64,000 nucleotides of DNA from Trileptium ribeirensis (taxonomy: Eukaryota; Nematoda; Enoplea; Enoplida; Thoracostomopsidae). The stretch is from positions 93,647-157,646 of the forward strand of contig JASANE010000442.1 of the NCBI GenBank assembly GCA_030248225.1, written 5' to 3'. The position numbers were made by a program, and so were the translations under genes. Positions 32,118 through 44,855 of this stretch are shown piece after piece. Under the pieces are notes generated by a model. It did no database searches. It saw only the letters and a program-made list of their open reading frames with translations, and had not been told where the DNA came from. Every line of letters begins with the position of its first letter. Within the stretch, counting starts at the first letter, position 1.

Positions 32118-35100
32118 ACAAACGCTGGATATTCAATAATTACATAGTGATAAGTCAATTGATCAATTAATAGCGGGTGAATCGCCCCTAAATTACTTGA
32201 GATAGCACAGGTCTCCGTAACATTTGTAAATTTTGGCTTTTAGCTAAAGCAAATCATTCGTCTGACAGCTTATTTGAAGACCTTTGCTGTTTGAAGAAAA
32301 CCAATACAAAACATGTACTTCAAAAATACATTATCTTGGCCGCAAAAAATGTTTAAAACATCAGTAGTCATGGGTATATAGGTTGCATTTGCATGTCGTT
32401 TCCTCACGAAATGCCAAAGGCTTATAGTGGCAACATGATATTGATGTGGTCATTCTCGGTACTTTAAAGAATAATTTTGCATTTATTATAGAGTTCAATT
32501 TGAGGTTATCTTTAGTTTATTGCCTCCTGTAACGATTTTTGCACATATAATTATGATAGGGGTAATGTATGACATTACTTGCACTGTAACAGCGAATTTG
32601 ATGCGAAATAAACATTGAAATTGCAAGTACTACGTAACGTAATAAATGATCTATGTACCATAACAAATTTGAATCAATAGCGACTAACCGGTTATAGTTT
32701 ATAATACCAATATGTATTGTAATACCAATAGTTGATCCTAAAATTTAAAGTTATGGAGGTGGTTTTGGTAATAGGAGCGGTTGTTGTAATGGTATCACAG
32801 CCATACGCAAGCTAACTAAGTATATATGCACTGCAAAAGTTGAGCCAAATTGATCTACTAAAACACGCTGCACGAGATAGATAAAAATCGAATGATTTGA
32901 AGTTGAAAAATGCTTTAGGTCTGCTACCCAAATGGGCCTAGTTCATGTGTGCAAGTCTAGAATTTGATACCCGAACGTCCACTCACAGGATCTGGTAGAA
33001 ATTTAGGTTCCTGAATTGTAGCTGTTGCAAAAAAATTCGGTAATTGTAATATATAATGTAAATTTTGGATGATTGGCTAAGTAGTTATTTAGTTTCATGC
33101 ATGTCAGAGAAACATCGAATTCTTGATTTGTCATCGTGCATATTTTGTGACTAATCTCATTTAAGGTAGTATCTAGCAAAATTTATGCAGAATTCCCTTG
33201 TAATGAGTACCCGTAGCAGCATCGATAGTAGAGGAGAGTGTGTCCTTGAACAACACTGAATTGAGAGATTAAAGGAACAAATCTATTTTTTACCGAATGA
33301 ATGTTTAGTATTATCTAGGTTAACCTCAACGATATTAAATATACAAATATGTTCAATTTATATGTATACACTCTTTCTCCTTCATGCCAGCGCTATTACA
33401 TGTGTTATATGAACGAATTCTTTATTGTTGATTCTGTTGAAATTTGGGAAAGTAAACTTTAGCCGGTATAGAGGCAACTAAACGGCATGCCTTAAAATAC
33501 TTTCCGGACGATGTTATAGATTTAGGGTCAGAGACCTGGATCTGATGCGACCGAACCATGCATACGATAAATAAAATAGAAAATCAATCTGACTTTTCAA
33601 ACACGCCGCATTTATGACTCTAGCTGCACGGACCAGCGTTATGTTATATGACAAGATATACTAATAGTTCGTTCGGGAGACTGAGCGCCAAGAGCTTAAA
33701 AAATTTGCAAAGTTAAATTTTAGCCGGAAAATCTGTAAAAATATATAGTCAAATATAAGTTACTCAGTTATGTTTATGTGTTTATGTGTTTAGGTGTTTA
33801 TGTCTTGAGATAATGCTGTTGCTGTGCTGTTCGAACAGTAATTAGCTTTAGGACTGTTCAGTGTAAATATCGACAAAATATGGCCCTGAACCACGCCCCA
33901 GCTCGCACACTTTCACACAGGTAGATTGTTTGGCAAATCCCAATGGGCATTTGGAGACAAAATATTGCCTTGAAAGCGTCGTAATCGACGAAATATTCAT
34001 AATAGTTTGTTTATAATCGTAACACTTATCATAGTGATGTAAAGGCGTGACTCTGATTCGGACGAGTAACAGTTTCAGCGACCACCCAGTTTTGATCGTA
34101 CACTAATACATTTTCAGCCTGACATTTGTCGCTGCGTGTTAATCAACTTTTTGTAAACGTTGAATAAAACGAAGTGTCTTGATTTGTTCAGAATCTTGAA
34201 TATTCGTTCAAAATAAAAGGCTTGATATAAATTTAGTTGATATTGTTTGTTTTTTCAAATATATAAATTTTGGCTCACGTTAAGCTAACACTCGTATTGC
34301 AATACGGCCGATTAAGTGATCAAATTTCAGTTGACAATGTTGCAAATTGTAAATACGAATAGCTCCTATAACAGTAAACCATTATCAAAACACTGCTTAT
34401 GAACATAACTAGAGATATAAAAATTGTTAGATTTAGGCGTTTTATGTGTTTACCCTGTTCATGTCTAAATTTATTTGTTTACGTATAATATTTGGCAATC
34501 CATGGCAAGCCCAGATAATCAAACCCAGATGGTATTATTGCTAGCGACGTACGCAAAAGTATGTGCTATTCAACAGATTTTGCTCAGTTTATTAAAAACC
34601 TTTCAAACCGAACGGGTACAAACGTATCACGAATTAAGTTTACACAATACGCTTCATAATATCCGCTGTTGTCAGCAGCGTTGTGCAGGAAAGTGGTAAT
34701 TGTGCGTTTTAGATCACTGATAGTGTACAAAAACATTTTAGTTACACCCCGTTTATATAAAACGTTATATTATTTTAGTTAGGTTTACGTCTAAAGACGA
34801 GCTGCAAAATTGCAGTCGAATGCATTAATATTATAATATTGTTATGGCAGCGACTGCACCAATTTGCCATAAGCCATTTCTTGGCAGCGTATTTTGCGAT
34901 ATGCAGTATAAAAATTGCCGATATATCGCTGTGAATGTGTACACAAGTACAAAACGGTAACTTTGCTCAACTTCATGTTTCCGGTAGCGCGGGAGGGTTG
35001 AAAGGCAGGGACATTAACACCGAAGGCATCCAATGATTAATATATAACTAAAAACATAATTTGCTGCAATATCGCGTACAAGGTACGGGTGGACCCCGGG

Positions 35101-35303
35101 CGGCGCCCCCCCCCCTTCGGGGTCAGCCCTGTAATGATAAATGGTAATCAAGTAACATAATATTTAAGTAACTACAAAATATTACAGTAAATATTACACA
35201 ATATATTTTGCATAAATGCAGTCAATTAATCAATACATTATTAAAATACATGTAGATTGTTTACGTTATTTAAGTGAAAAGATCCAAGAATGGGCATACA
35301 TGA

Positions 35304-35375
35304 TGTCCTAGCCAGGATTCGAACCCGAATCTCTAACTTGTAAAATTAGCGTAGCACCACTACAATGCAGACACC
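35304..35375 (-). tRNA. tRNA-Val(UAC)-like sequence, probably pseudogene or SINE head
   Basis: On the minus strand there is an A-box-like 'TTGTAGTGGTGCTACGC', a good anticodon arm (CTAAT, loop TTTACAA with anticodon TAC, GTTAG) and a T arm with a perfect B-box core GGTTCGAATCC. The acceptor stem pairs poorly (about four of seven) and no CCA is expected in the gene. The internal promoter and two arms are intact but the acceptor is not, so a tRNA-derived SINE or a decayed tRNA is more likely than a working gene. Confidence 0.45.
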
Positions 35376-36747
35376 GATAAACTCTTATTATGGCAAGGAC
35401 GCACCCAAAGGTGGTATGGGGAATGAATCCTCCAGCAGGAAATTTTTGTCAATTATCTGCCAATAATACTTCATTACCAGAATATCTTCAGCACCTGTTT
35501 TTTGAACCTAAGCGCCGTAACCGCCTGCAATATATATTGAATTTTACACTTTCAGTTTAAATTACTGATTGCTGTTTTGTTAATATAATTTTCTCATACA
35601 TTGCATAAATACTACATTATCATACATGTTCAAGTGAAGTCTCTAGCGTCATGCATGGTCCGAAGTCTTGAGCGAGGCGAGACAGCGGGAGCTTCGTGGT
35701 GTATCCTTTAGGCCTCCCCAGCAGAGATCATACGGTCGGCAAAAGGGTCGTCAGAGGGTGATAAATTTCAAGAATTTTGGGACTCTAAATTTTCTTAGTT
35801 TTCCAAATTTTCTCCTAATTTTTGCCAATATTCCCCCAATTTCCGATATTATTGCCTAAATTTTCAGCCTCTTTGCCAAAATATACCGCGGTTCTCGACG
35901 GGGGTATGGGATGAAAAATTGGCCGTGGAGCGTCAAAGCAAGCTCAGGTTACCTTATAAGGGATCGATTAAGACTCAAGGAGAGTCCAGGCAAAAATTTT
36001 TAATAATAGCCATCCACCAGAAAACCCTGAGCGCGACATTGAAGCTATGTAGCACAGCGTACCGAGATGCTACACGTGCATATTATTCTGGCGTTTCTAA
36101 ATTTGTTTGCCTCAGTTTTTGTCATCTGTTACCCTTAATCTAAGATACTGAACTATGTGGTTTTGGTGGTGTACTACTAGCTTAACATAAAGTTGTCTAT
36201 AATGGAGACCACAGAACGACGCGAACGGATGGATTCAATGCATTACTATAAGCGTAATCCGTAGGTGTCAAAGCTTCGTCTACTTTGGGGGAAGGTGGTC
36301 GCGCCAGGGGTGCAGCAGAGAAGGTAACCTATTTTATTTAACCCTTGTTTTGGAAATTGTGTGGGTAGGTCCTAAAATTTTTCAAGTTAGTGAAAGGAAA
36401 GTGGGTGGTGATAGGACGCGTAACACCTAACCTATGAACCCCTAAAGAAACCTATGTTGTAACTTGGATTAAGATTTTACATATCTCTTTGACGATTTAA
36501 TGTCAAACGTAAATATGGGTTTGTTTTGTCAATAATTATGAGGTTATGACAAGATTTTCGAATTTGTCTGACGGTTGACTGAGTGGATTGACATATAGGC
36601 TATATCGAATATATTCATTATTAATAATATGTAAAAATGGGCCCGATTTTTAGTCGCGAACATTGCCACCGAATGGCCCATGAATATGGATATATATCCG
36701 CCTTGCATCGGTTAATCTATCTCCAATCAAAAGGTAATAAAATATTT

Positions 36748-36959
36748 GGCCCATGTCAACTTTAGGGGCCGGGATTTCATGCATGCTATGCCGTTCTCGA
36801 TATACTAAGCCTAACTCTTAGTCTTAGCCTAAGCTGTTTGTATATGAGCCATGTACTAAGCAAAAACCTAAGTTGTGGGACTACCGCCCCCCGAACCCTT
36901 CTCTAAGCTGTTCTTTTTTCTAACGTTATAACGTCCGGCCCCTAAAGTTGACACGGACC
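36748..36959. mobile_element. Repeat family G, full copy with 8-bp flank duplication
   Basis: The ends are GGCCCATGTCAACTTTAGG and, reversed, GGTCCGTGTCAACTTTAGG. Both sides are flanked by AAATATTT (36740-36747 and 36960-36967). The flank is itself palindromic, so it could be part of the terminal repeat instead. Inside are 'GCCGTTCTCGATATACTAAG' and TTAGGC-like words on the reverse strand. Related copies are at 53212-53418 and, partially, at 29395 and 48870. Confidence 0.72.
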
Positions 36960-36967
36960 AAATATTT

Positions 36968-38042
36968 GATGATTTCCATTGGGCTTACACTTAATAACTA
37001 CTTTTATTTCATTTATGTTTCTTGGAATTTTTAGACGATTGTGAAGATCTATAGTTGAAATCAAGGTGAGATACAAAAGGTGAAAGGGTTGACAATCTTA
37101 CTTTCTGGTTTAATATTCACTTTCCTGTAAAATATTTTAGAATTCCAAATAAAATTGTGTAGTTACCTAGTGCTTAGTGTGGTTAACTAGTGCTTTGGCC
37201 ACGACTGTATTTTGCTATAGCAGCTAGACGAAGGAACGAATTGATGAACTTTTTTCATAAATTCTGTTATGCGGGTTAAGGATGTGTTTATGTGGCGATA
37301 AAGATTTGCCTATATCTTGCATCAGTGCAGAACAAAGGCTGAGCAACTTCTTAGCTGATAGCTAGTCGAAATTCAGTGGTCATGAGCTCCTATGCGATTG
37401 ATCGGACTGTGATTCATATACCAACATTACGTATTTGCATAAGGGTATTGATTATACTATAAAGTCTCTGCAGTTTCTTTTTCATTGACTGAACTAAAGG
37501 GAACTAACATCCCTTTTGGGGCGAAGATTAGCAAGTTCAATGATTGTTGCCGCTGATAACTTTCTGGTGACTTAACCTATGTTACTCCAATTTCCACAGA
37601 GTATTATGAACTCCGATGATGCATAGTAGGAATATGGCGACAATATATACATGCGAAGCGTCAACAAGTGATAAAATCCCCAATGACCGACATAAGTATA
37701 AAACTTTTGCGCAGTCTAAGTGTGACCGCGAGATAATACGACTTGTACTACAATGCACAGTATTCAAATAAAACAGGTTGTGTATGTAAATGTCCGGATT
37801 TTATATTTTAGTAAACTTAACTCGTCTGTTTCAATTAGTTATAAATACAACAATTTATACAATGCCACTGGGATTTTAAAAGTACATGGTCTTTGATTAT
37901 GTGGTTTTGGTTCATTAGACCAATTTGAGTGGTAGTTAATTTTTAGATGCAGATTAATTTGGTGTTAAGGGTGTTAATGCGCGTTTAATAAAACACATAT
38001 TTTTCTACATGCCACGCTGTGAATGGGGGAAGCTTGGATAAT
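36968..38042. other. Unassigned AT-rich sequence
   Basis: No gene or element is recognised here. Confidence 0.5.
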
Positions 38043-38938
38043 TGCAGCGTTTACGTCATAAAAGCCCCCTGTTAAAGGTTTGTTCCATATGAGTGTCTCT
38101 GCCACCATCAAATATATGACACCATGGTTTTTGACACCATGGTGTTTGTGATGGTATTTTCAGATAGCATATATAGGTCGATAGCATACATAGTGTAGCA
38201 TACATATACGTATAGCAGATATAATACATAGTGTGGATAATAGTATTGTGTAGACCACACCATAAAAATCTATGGTGTGAGCTACACCATGCTGTTATAC
38301 ACACTTTATATAATGTGTTGTGGATGGTGTCCTTGACACTGTCAGCAATAAACAATAGGCAGATTTAGACATTATAATGCGGGATTCACGTTATAATGTC
38401 CCACCACTTGGAACTTATGTACCCCACACAGTGTCAGGCACACCCTAGACTACAGAGTGTCCCAGACACCCCTGTGTTTTTAAATAAAGTTTCAAATAAA
38501 TTTCAAACAAAGCTAGCTAATAGTTTGGCTTATTTCAGACGGTGTCAATGAACCGTCGTTGCTTTATCGTTTTGCTGAGGGTTTCCGCCACCCCGTGGGG
38601 TCATTTTACATGGTGCCTACAGGATGCCCTAGAAACACCTCATTGGCAAGCATAAAACACCGAAATACTACATTGGCAAAATGAGATATCTAGGCGTGTG
38701 CCCGACACCCTCATATTTTGTTATATGGTGTGGGTGTCACTGTCACTGTCTTTACGGTATAGTCTACACTACAGGGGACAAAATTTTCAACTGTTGGGGA
38801 CATTATAACGTGAATCCCGCATAATTGAGTTGATGGTTTCTTGTACACCATCTATCGCATTATATATGGATGGTGTTGTCCAGACAATTGGGAGACAAAA
38901 CTTTCACACGAGGGGCCCTTTATAACGTGAAAGCCGCA
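38043..38938. mobile_element. MITE F, outer element of a nested pair
   Basis: The left end is TGCAGCGTTTACGTCATAAA. The right end, reversed, is TGCGGCTTTCACGTTATAAA. After that both continue with a GCCCCxTxxxxAAAGxTTTGT pattern. The interior is rich in 'CACCATGGTG' and 'CTATGGTGTG' type palindromes. A second element of the same family (38378-38821) lies inside. The flanking target duplication is not clear (TAAT on the left, TAGA on the right). Confidence 0.68.
38378..38821. mobile_element. MITE E, inner element, TAA target duplication
   Basis: The ends are TGCGGGATTCACGTTATAAT on both sides (the right end reversed), identical over this length, followed by 'GTCCC'. TAA flanks on each side (38375-38377 and 38822-38824). 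It belongs to the family of MITE D at 11663-12170, and its ends match each other better than those of D or F, so it is probably the youngest. Confidence 0.87.
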
Positions 38939-41900
38939 TAGATATAATAATATCAACATGTTCTGAATATTGTCTATGATCTCAAAAATTTAATAATGGC
39001 TCTCAATACATTCATTACGTTAGTTTAAATTGTAGGTAATTATAGCAGGAACAATAAGAATAGTAGGAATACGTAAATAGGTGGCGACGACAGGAGATCA
39101 GTTATTTCTGATCTTCATTCATGAATGACAAATTTCAGTTCCTTCCAGGGTACCATGGGGTCTTCTTTTAGCTTCCTGACATAAGCTTAACAGCAGAAAA
39201 GTATTCGACATACCATATTTTTCTATGCACTAGCTATGGTCCGAACTTAAGAGTTAAGCAATGTCTGTTCCACCCAAACATTGCATTTTTGAAGGATTGG
39301 TTTTAATGAAGCAGCTTATCCGATTGCTGAATTTTAATTAAACACATTCGAAATATTTGATACGATTTAGATAAAGTCAACAAAGCTTTATATTACCTCT
39401 GGGGTAAACTCTAAATGTTTCATCGGAAAAGTACTGAAATGTGCAGCAACGCTTAACTAAATTTGACACAATATCGCAATACAGGGTCACATACACTAAA
39501 ATGACACTGGATAAAGTTCTCAGGTGTCCTACGATATTAACAATTGGAGATTCGATGTTACATAGAATTCCGTACACGTCGTAGAAACTCAGGGAATAGA
39601 ATTGCTATATGTTTACAGCTTTGAATGGTGATTAATCAGTTCTCGTTCACGAACGAAACTACATCTTGTAAAATGCATTGTTACTTTTATGCAAAGCGTC
39701 AGCAAGTGCCAACTACCGTCGCACGAGTAACTGCACGATACAAAGCGTAATAACCACTAAATTATATGGCTAACAGCATCAATATAATCTAGATTCTGTT
39801 TAATTATGTATATATTCTTACAAAATATTTAAATCTAGTTCTTTTGCGGTACTTGTGCACTATGGCCATTTGCACTGTTGTCACTTTTTGATAGAAGGTT
39901 ATCTTTGGGAGCCACAAATGTTATTTCCGTTGCGACAATTTTAATACTTGTAAATAGCATACATGTTTCTCAACATAATGTCTGACGATTTTAGTGATAA
40001 GCCTGGAGTACAATAGTGAATCTATTATACCGACGTTGTTAGTCATGCGTCGAGATTTTAGCACTAAGGAACTTCCAAACTTATTGATTTCTTTATTTTA
40101 ATTATGCATAATTTATAACAGGAATAATTTATGAAAATGTAATCTTGCTAGAGCTTTACGTATTACTCATTATCGTTACGGAGGAACAACAAATGACAGG
40201 TCAGTGCTGCACACCATGTAGATTTCTATTTACGATCTTGAGACAGTTTTAGTATGTCAAAAATGTAAAAAAGGTTTACTGCAGGATACAGGAGTGAAGA
40301 CCTGATTCAAAATATCCATCTATATTCATTTATCACTTGCGAACTTGGTGTCATATTTTGCATGATTTTCATTGGTTTTGTGTTAAAAGCATTCTTGTTA
40401 AGCCCTTATAAATATTCATGTATCCAGCCAGCAACTCACTAAACAGCTCCGGGTTATCTCATCTAAAAATGTGTCCCAAACAAAAAGAGCTCTTTCTGAA
40501 TAGAAACTTAGCTACGTAGTGTTTTAGGTTATGTCCGATGCATGTACTTCCGGAAGGGAGGCACGTCATGGCAGTATAATAGTTTGGCTGAAATGCTAAG
40601 AATTACTTCTAAACACAATTCTATGTTCGACTGACGTCTAAACAAGTGTTTTTAAGCCTTGTGTAAAGGCAAGTTTAAAAATCTTACTTAAAAACTATTT
40701 GTCCTAAATATTTCCAAATAAGCAGGCATAAGCATCTTCAATTTCGCAAAATCATATTTCTCTATGTGAAATTTAATAAAAGTTTTTTACATTATCGATC
40801 AGAATAGGAGTTTGTATTTTTACTTTCAACGTGACATATGAGAACAAAATTTTATCAGTCGTCTTAAATGTGGTTAGACAACCAACAAAATTTTTCCGTG
40901 GCGCCATTATTGGTGGACAGATTTCAACTCCCAGTTTCAAAAAGTTGCGTTATAATCGTATTGGTATAATAATTGCAACATAACTATATGCTGCACAACC
41001 ACACAAAAATGCGTAAGCGAAATCACAGACTGACTGCTGTGACAAAACGGTTTCATAATCTTACTTATATGCTGCTTTAATATGCTTACTTACAAAATGC
41101 AATGTCCAGTGAAAATTAGCGAGCATTCAGCTTGCTCCAATAACGTTGGCTGTAACAATATTATGTACTACTTTTGATATTCATTGATGCAGAATCAGGA
41201 AAATATATATTTATTTACTACTCCTGGGCACTACTACCCTTGTCGTGTACCCTGGTAGTGCGTCAGGTACCCTGTTGTACCAGTCGGGTATCCGAGTACC
41301 AGCGTATTAGGTATTTTGAATGCTACTTACTATTTATATTCCGCCGTATTACCGGAATAACAGTGTGATCTTAACTTAAGAAACACAGCCAGCTCAAAAT
41401 AAACATAAGTGAAGAGGATGTATGCAGCATATTGACATTTATTTTTAATACATATGATTCACATGAAGTCCAGGTTCCTATTTTGAACCCCAGGGATTTT
41501 AATTTAGACACAATGTTTTTTCTAATAAAATCAATAACGACTTACTGTTAATTATATAAAAGCCAAAGCTATTACTCACCGGTATGTGTATCGAAAACAT
41601 ATAGCAAAACGTAGAGTATCGTGAATTCAGATCTTTAATTGTGTTCATTGCGAAGATACAGAAATTAAAACGAGAATGAAATAGCAAAATTAGCAGCTAA
41701 CTTAAAACGTTTAAGTTCCAGAACATTTGTGTGAATCTGAGAACATTTGTAGGAATCTGAGTAAATAGGTAACAAAAATAACGAACTCATACCTGATTCT
41801 GTAAAATACAATTTTTTATCCTACCTAAAAATAACTAATCCAAAGGTGACATGGGCCAATAGATATCTTTAAAACACAACTGCTTGTCAAAATTTTTTAA

Positions 41901-43960
41901 AACATTGGAACAACCTGTACAAACACCGGATTTATACAATCTACAATGGTGTGACAAGCTTAAACGTTTTGCACATGTAGGGTGTCACCATTGAAGGCCA
42001 GTTGCATGACAACTGATCGATCCGAGTGACTAAAAATAAAACAGAAAACCTTAAATACGTAATGAGAATTTGTTATACACAAACTATGATAATGATGAAA
42101 ATGTTGCATATATGTAATAACGGCGACGCAGCTGCATGGCGCAACTTCCTAACACCATGCCCATACGACCCCGGCTATCATAACCTCAAGGGTTGACCCT
42201 AAGTTTTCCTATTTAGCCACATTTCTTGGTCAGGCCCAAGAAGTTATGGAGCTTAGCAGGCCGTAGGCGCCCTTCACGGGGTGTGTTCGGACCCCGTGCG
42301 ATTGGTTGCACACGTGTCTAGTATCTCGGCATGATTGCTGAAGTCCCCCAGGGAGGTTGACACCGAAACCTGCTCACAGGTCATAATGTCAAACCGATAT
42401 TCCCTGTCCTAACCTAACGGAAGTTGTTTTGTCTAGCGTAATTTGAAGTGGAAACGCGTGATAATTTAGGTTTACTAAGTGAAATTTGAGTTACACTGAA
42501 TTTATACCTGGCCGAACACTTTATTCTTTGTAGCCTAAGTGGCCCCACAGGGTTCCGACATGCCCTGAAACGTGTAACGTCGGACTATCTATTTTGTAAC
42601 GAGATAACTTTGACTGTATTAACATTGAGTGATAAAGTTGTCGCAGTAAATTTTATCTTTCGAATGAGTGTGACTATTAAACCAGTAAATTTGATAAGTG
42701 ATTTGGTGGACCACTCTCGCCGTAATTTGGTATCTATCGTAATGAACAATGGTGGCGAACCGCACGTGTCAGGGCTTGGAATGTTCCCTTCCTCAAGCCG
42801 TGGCACGCAGGGTTGGCTCGTCCATCCGGACGCACTTATTACGCTTGGGTACAAACAACAATGGACACTAGGGATAATTTTCAACGTTTTATTTCAAAAT
42901 ATATAAATAAGATAAAGAGAGAGTCAAACAAAACCCGGGATCGTCCATCCCCTTGTCCGCGTCTATTCGGGGAGCGAGCCGGCGCGAGCGAGCACGTTAC
43001 GGAAATACCGGACCAAAATCTATACCCGAGACGTTCAACTAAGTCCGCTATAAACTCGGGTCATGTGTTCTGGCATGCTTCGAAGTTCGCTCTAGATCAC
43101 GCGGGGCTTTCCACACACTTATAGGACCGTGCGGGAAAAATGGTAGCTCGCCTCCTTTACCCTACAACTTTAGTCGAATGGGAGCATGGATCGGGGTACG
43201 CGGAAAGGCATGGACCTACGACAAAAGTTAGGACACGGTTGCATTAACAAAACTGCCTATTTTACAAACTAAAACACGGTGAAAGACCAACGAATGCGTA
43301 TAGAACAAACAATCGGGTACTAATAACCGTCGCACAGAGAGCGAAGCGCCCCTAGGGACGTCCAATGATAAATACTTTGTCCGGTGTGCCGCCTTAGTTC
43401 AGTATATCCTACCTAACAGCCCTACTGAGCCTCTCGTGGCGCTTTGTCCTGAGGCCGGGTTTTACACTAATTATCAATAAGTTCCATTTGGCGTCTCCAG
43501 CAGTCCAAAATAGTAATCGAGATTTTTCCCTTATCTTAGCACTTCGTAACTGGTAGGCCGGAGACAAGGTGGTTGATTTCGGTGGTGGAGTATCAAGGGA
43601 ACTACGTTGTACTCGCAGGGGACACAGTTTTGGTCACTTAGAAGGATTGTCCCTAGTAACTTTTCAGCTGCCAAAACGGGCGCATGCAAGGGCAGTAATC
43701 GTTTTGAATAGTGTCCTAGGCGACCACGGTCGCTGTTCTAACGGCTTCGAGCGGTGATGGCGCCTGTTCTGCAGCCGGGACCAGGTCTGCTCTGGGGTGT
43801 GCGTTTGGTCTTGGCGTAGGGGACACGGGGCGTTTCGCCCTCGGACGCGTTTGCGTCCCTTTTGGGTTGGTGTTGCCTTGTCGGTTTCCTTTCTCTCCTT
43901 TCTTGTGTCGCTTTTGTCGTTCTTCTTTTTTCTTTCTCAATCCTCTCTCTATCTTATCCT
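38939..43960. other. Unassigned sequence
   Basis: I see no gene or element domain in these 5 kb. Base composition becomes less AT-rich from about 42.1 kb on. A G-rich stretch near 42230-42370 contains 'ACGGGGTGTGTTCGGACCCCGT', a local stem-loop, but nothing assignable. Confidence 0.5.
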
Positions 43961-43972
43961 AAGACCTTATTA

Positions 43973-44028
43973 CACTGTACGTATCGAAATTGTACAGTGT
44001 CTCAACTGCACTATCGAAACTGTGCAGT
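43973..44028. other. Two adjacent perfect hairpins with the same loop core
   Basis: Hairpin 1 is CACTGTAC, an 11-base loop, then GTACAGTG (43973-43999). Hairpin 2 is ACTGCAC, a 10-base loop, then GTGCAGT (44005-44028). Both loops contain TATCGAAA. The stems differ by compensating changes (TA pair in one, CG in the other) while the loop core is kept, as expected if the fold matters. Confidence 0.7.
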
Positions 44029-44065
44029 CGAGTTAACATTGAAATTTTAACAAAATTCGTTGGAA

Positions 44066-44142
44066 CTCGATAGTCCAGTGGTTAGCACTGAGAGATCTGC
44101 AGCGGACTTAAATCCTTCGTGCAGGATCGAAACTCAATCAAG
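44066..44142 (+). tRNA. tRNA-like sequence with Leu(UAA)-type anticodon arm, degenerate
   Basis: The stretch has an A-box-like 'TAGTCCAGTGGTTAGCAC' and an anticodon-arm-like 'GCGGACTTAAATCC', which resembles that of tRNA-Leu(UAA) but with a one-base-short loop. A B-box-like 'GGATCGAAACTC' follows. The T stem does not pair and there is no long variable arm. It is most likely a tRNA-derived SINE head or pseudogene. Confidence 0.35.
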
Positions 44143-44855
44143 GAAAACAAAAAAGGATCGAGACAGAAGTGGTGAAAAAGCTAAATCGGGGCATACATAG
44201 TACATAGTCTAACGGGCAATCAGAGAAAAAATGAGAAAATACTTAAACTCAGCGATCAAGTCGCTCTGAAAAGAAAACGGGGTTTTGCATTTACTCGGTT
44301 TGGGGTCAAAGCGATTCGCTGGAGGACGCGATTTTTCTTTAGTAAAATGAGAGTATTGTGATTTTCTTTTGAACATTGCACACCCTATCGGGCCTTGGAA
44401 AGCTTTGCTCATGTCCGATTTTGGTACCTAACCAGGTCATCAGTTCGTTTTAATAGAAGGTGATTTCCTGCGTGCTACCACGAAGCTTAACCACGTGTTC
44501 TTGTTACAAAGAGCTATAGTAACCTAATAGCCTGGTCGAGGCAGTTTCACAGTCAGCTTTCCGAAGTAGTATCTTTTACTAGTTCTTAGTCTGGAGTGTC
44601 ATGGGGCTGGCGGGATCTCGGGCGTTCGGGACTAATCTCTATACCAGTTTCGAACAACTTTTAGTAGTAAACACGTCGCCTAATGGCACCAGTCGGAGAT
44701 AAAAGAAAGAACAAAACGTATGCCTTCAAACGATGTGTAAGATTTTGCTCCTTGCGGAGTGCAAAAACCTCATGCTCAAGCTGGAGTCGCTTAGAATTTG
44801 CTTAGTCTTTTACATTCCCCAGATTTTCTTAGCTCAACTGACAAACGAAATTTTA

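Larger units (their letters stand above)
27762..36739. other. Long gene-free AT-rich stretch
   Basis: Apart from the three short items listed separately (29395, 32043, 35304) I find no exon, RNA gene or transposon domain in these 9 kb. The open frames are short, of random-looking composition and without family motifs. Confidence 0.5.
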
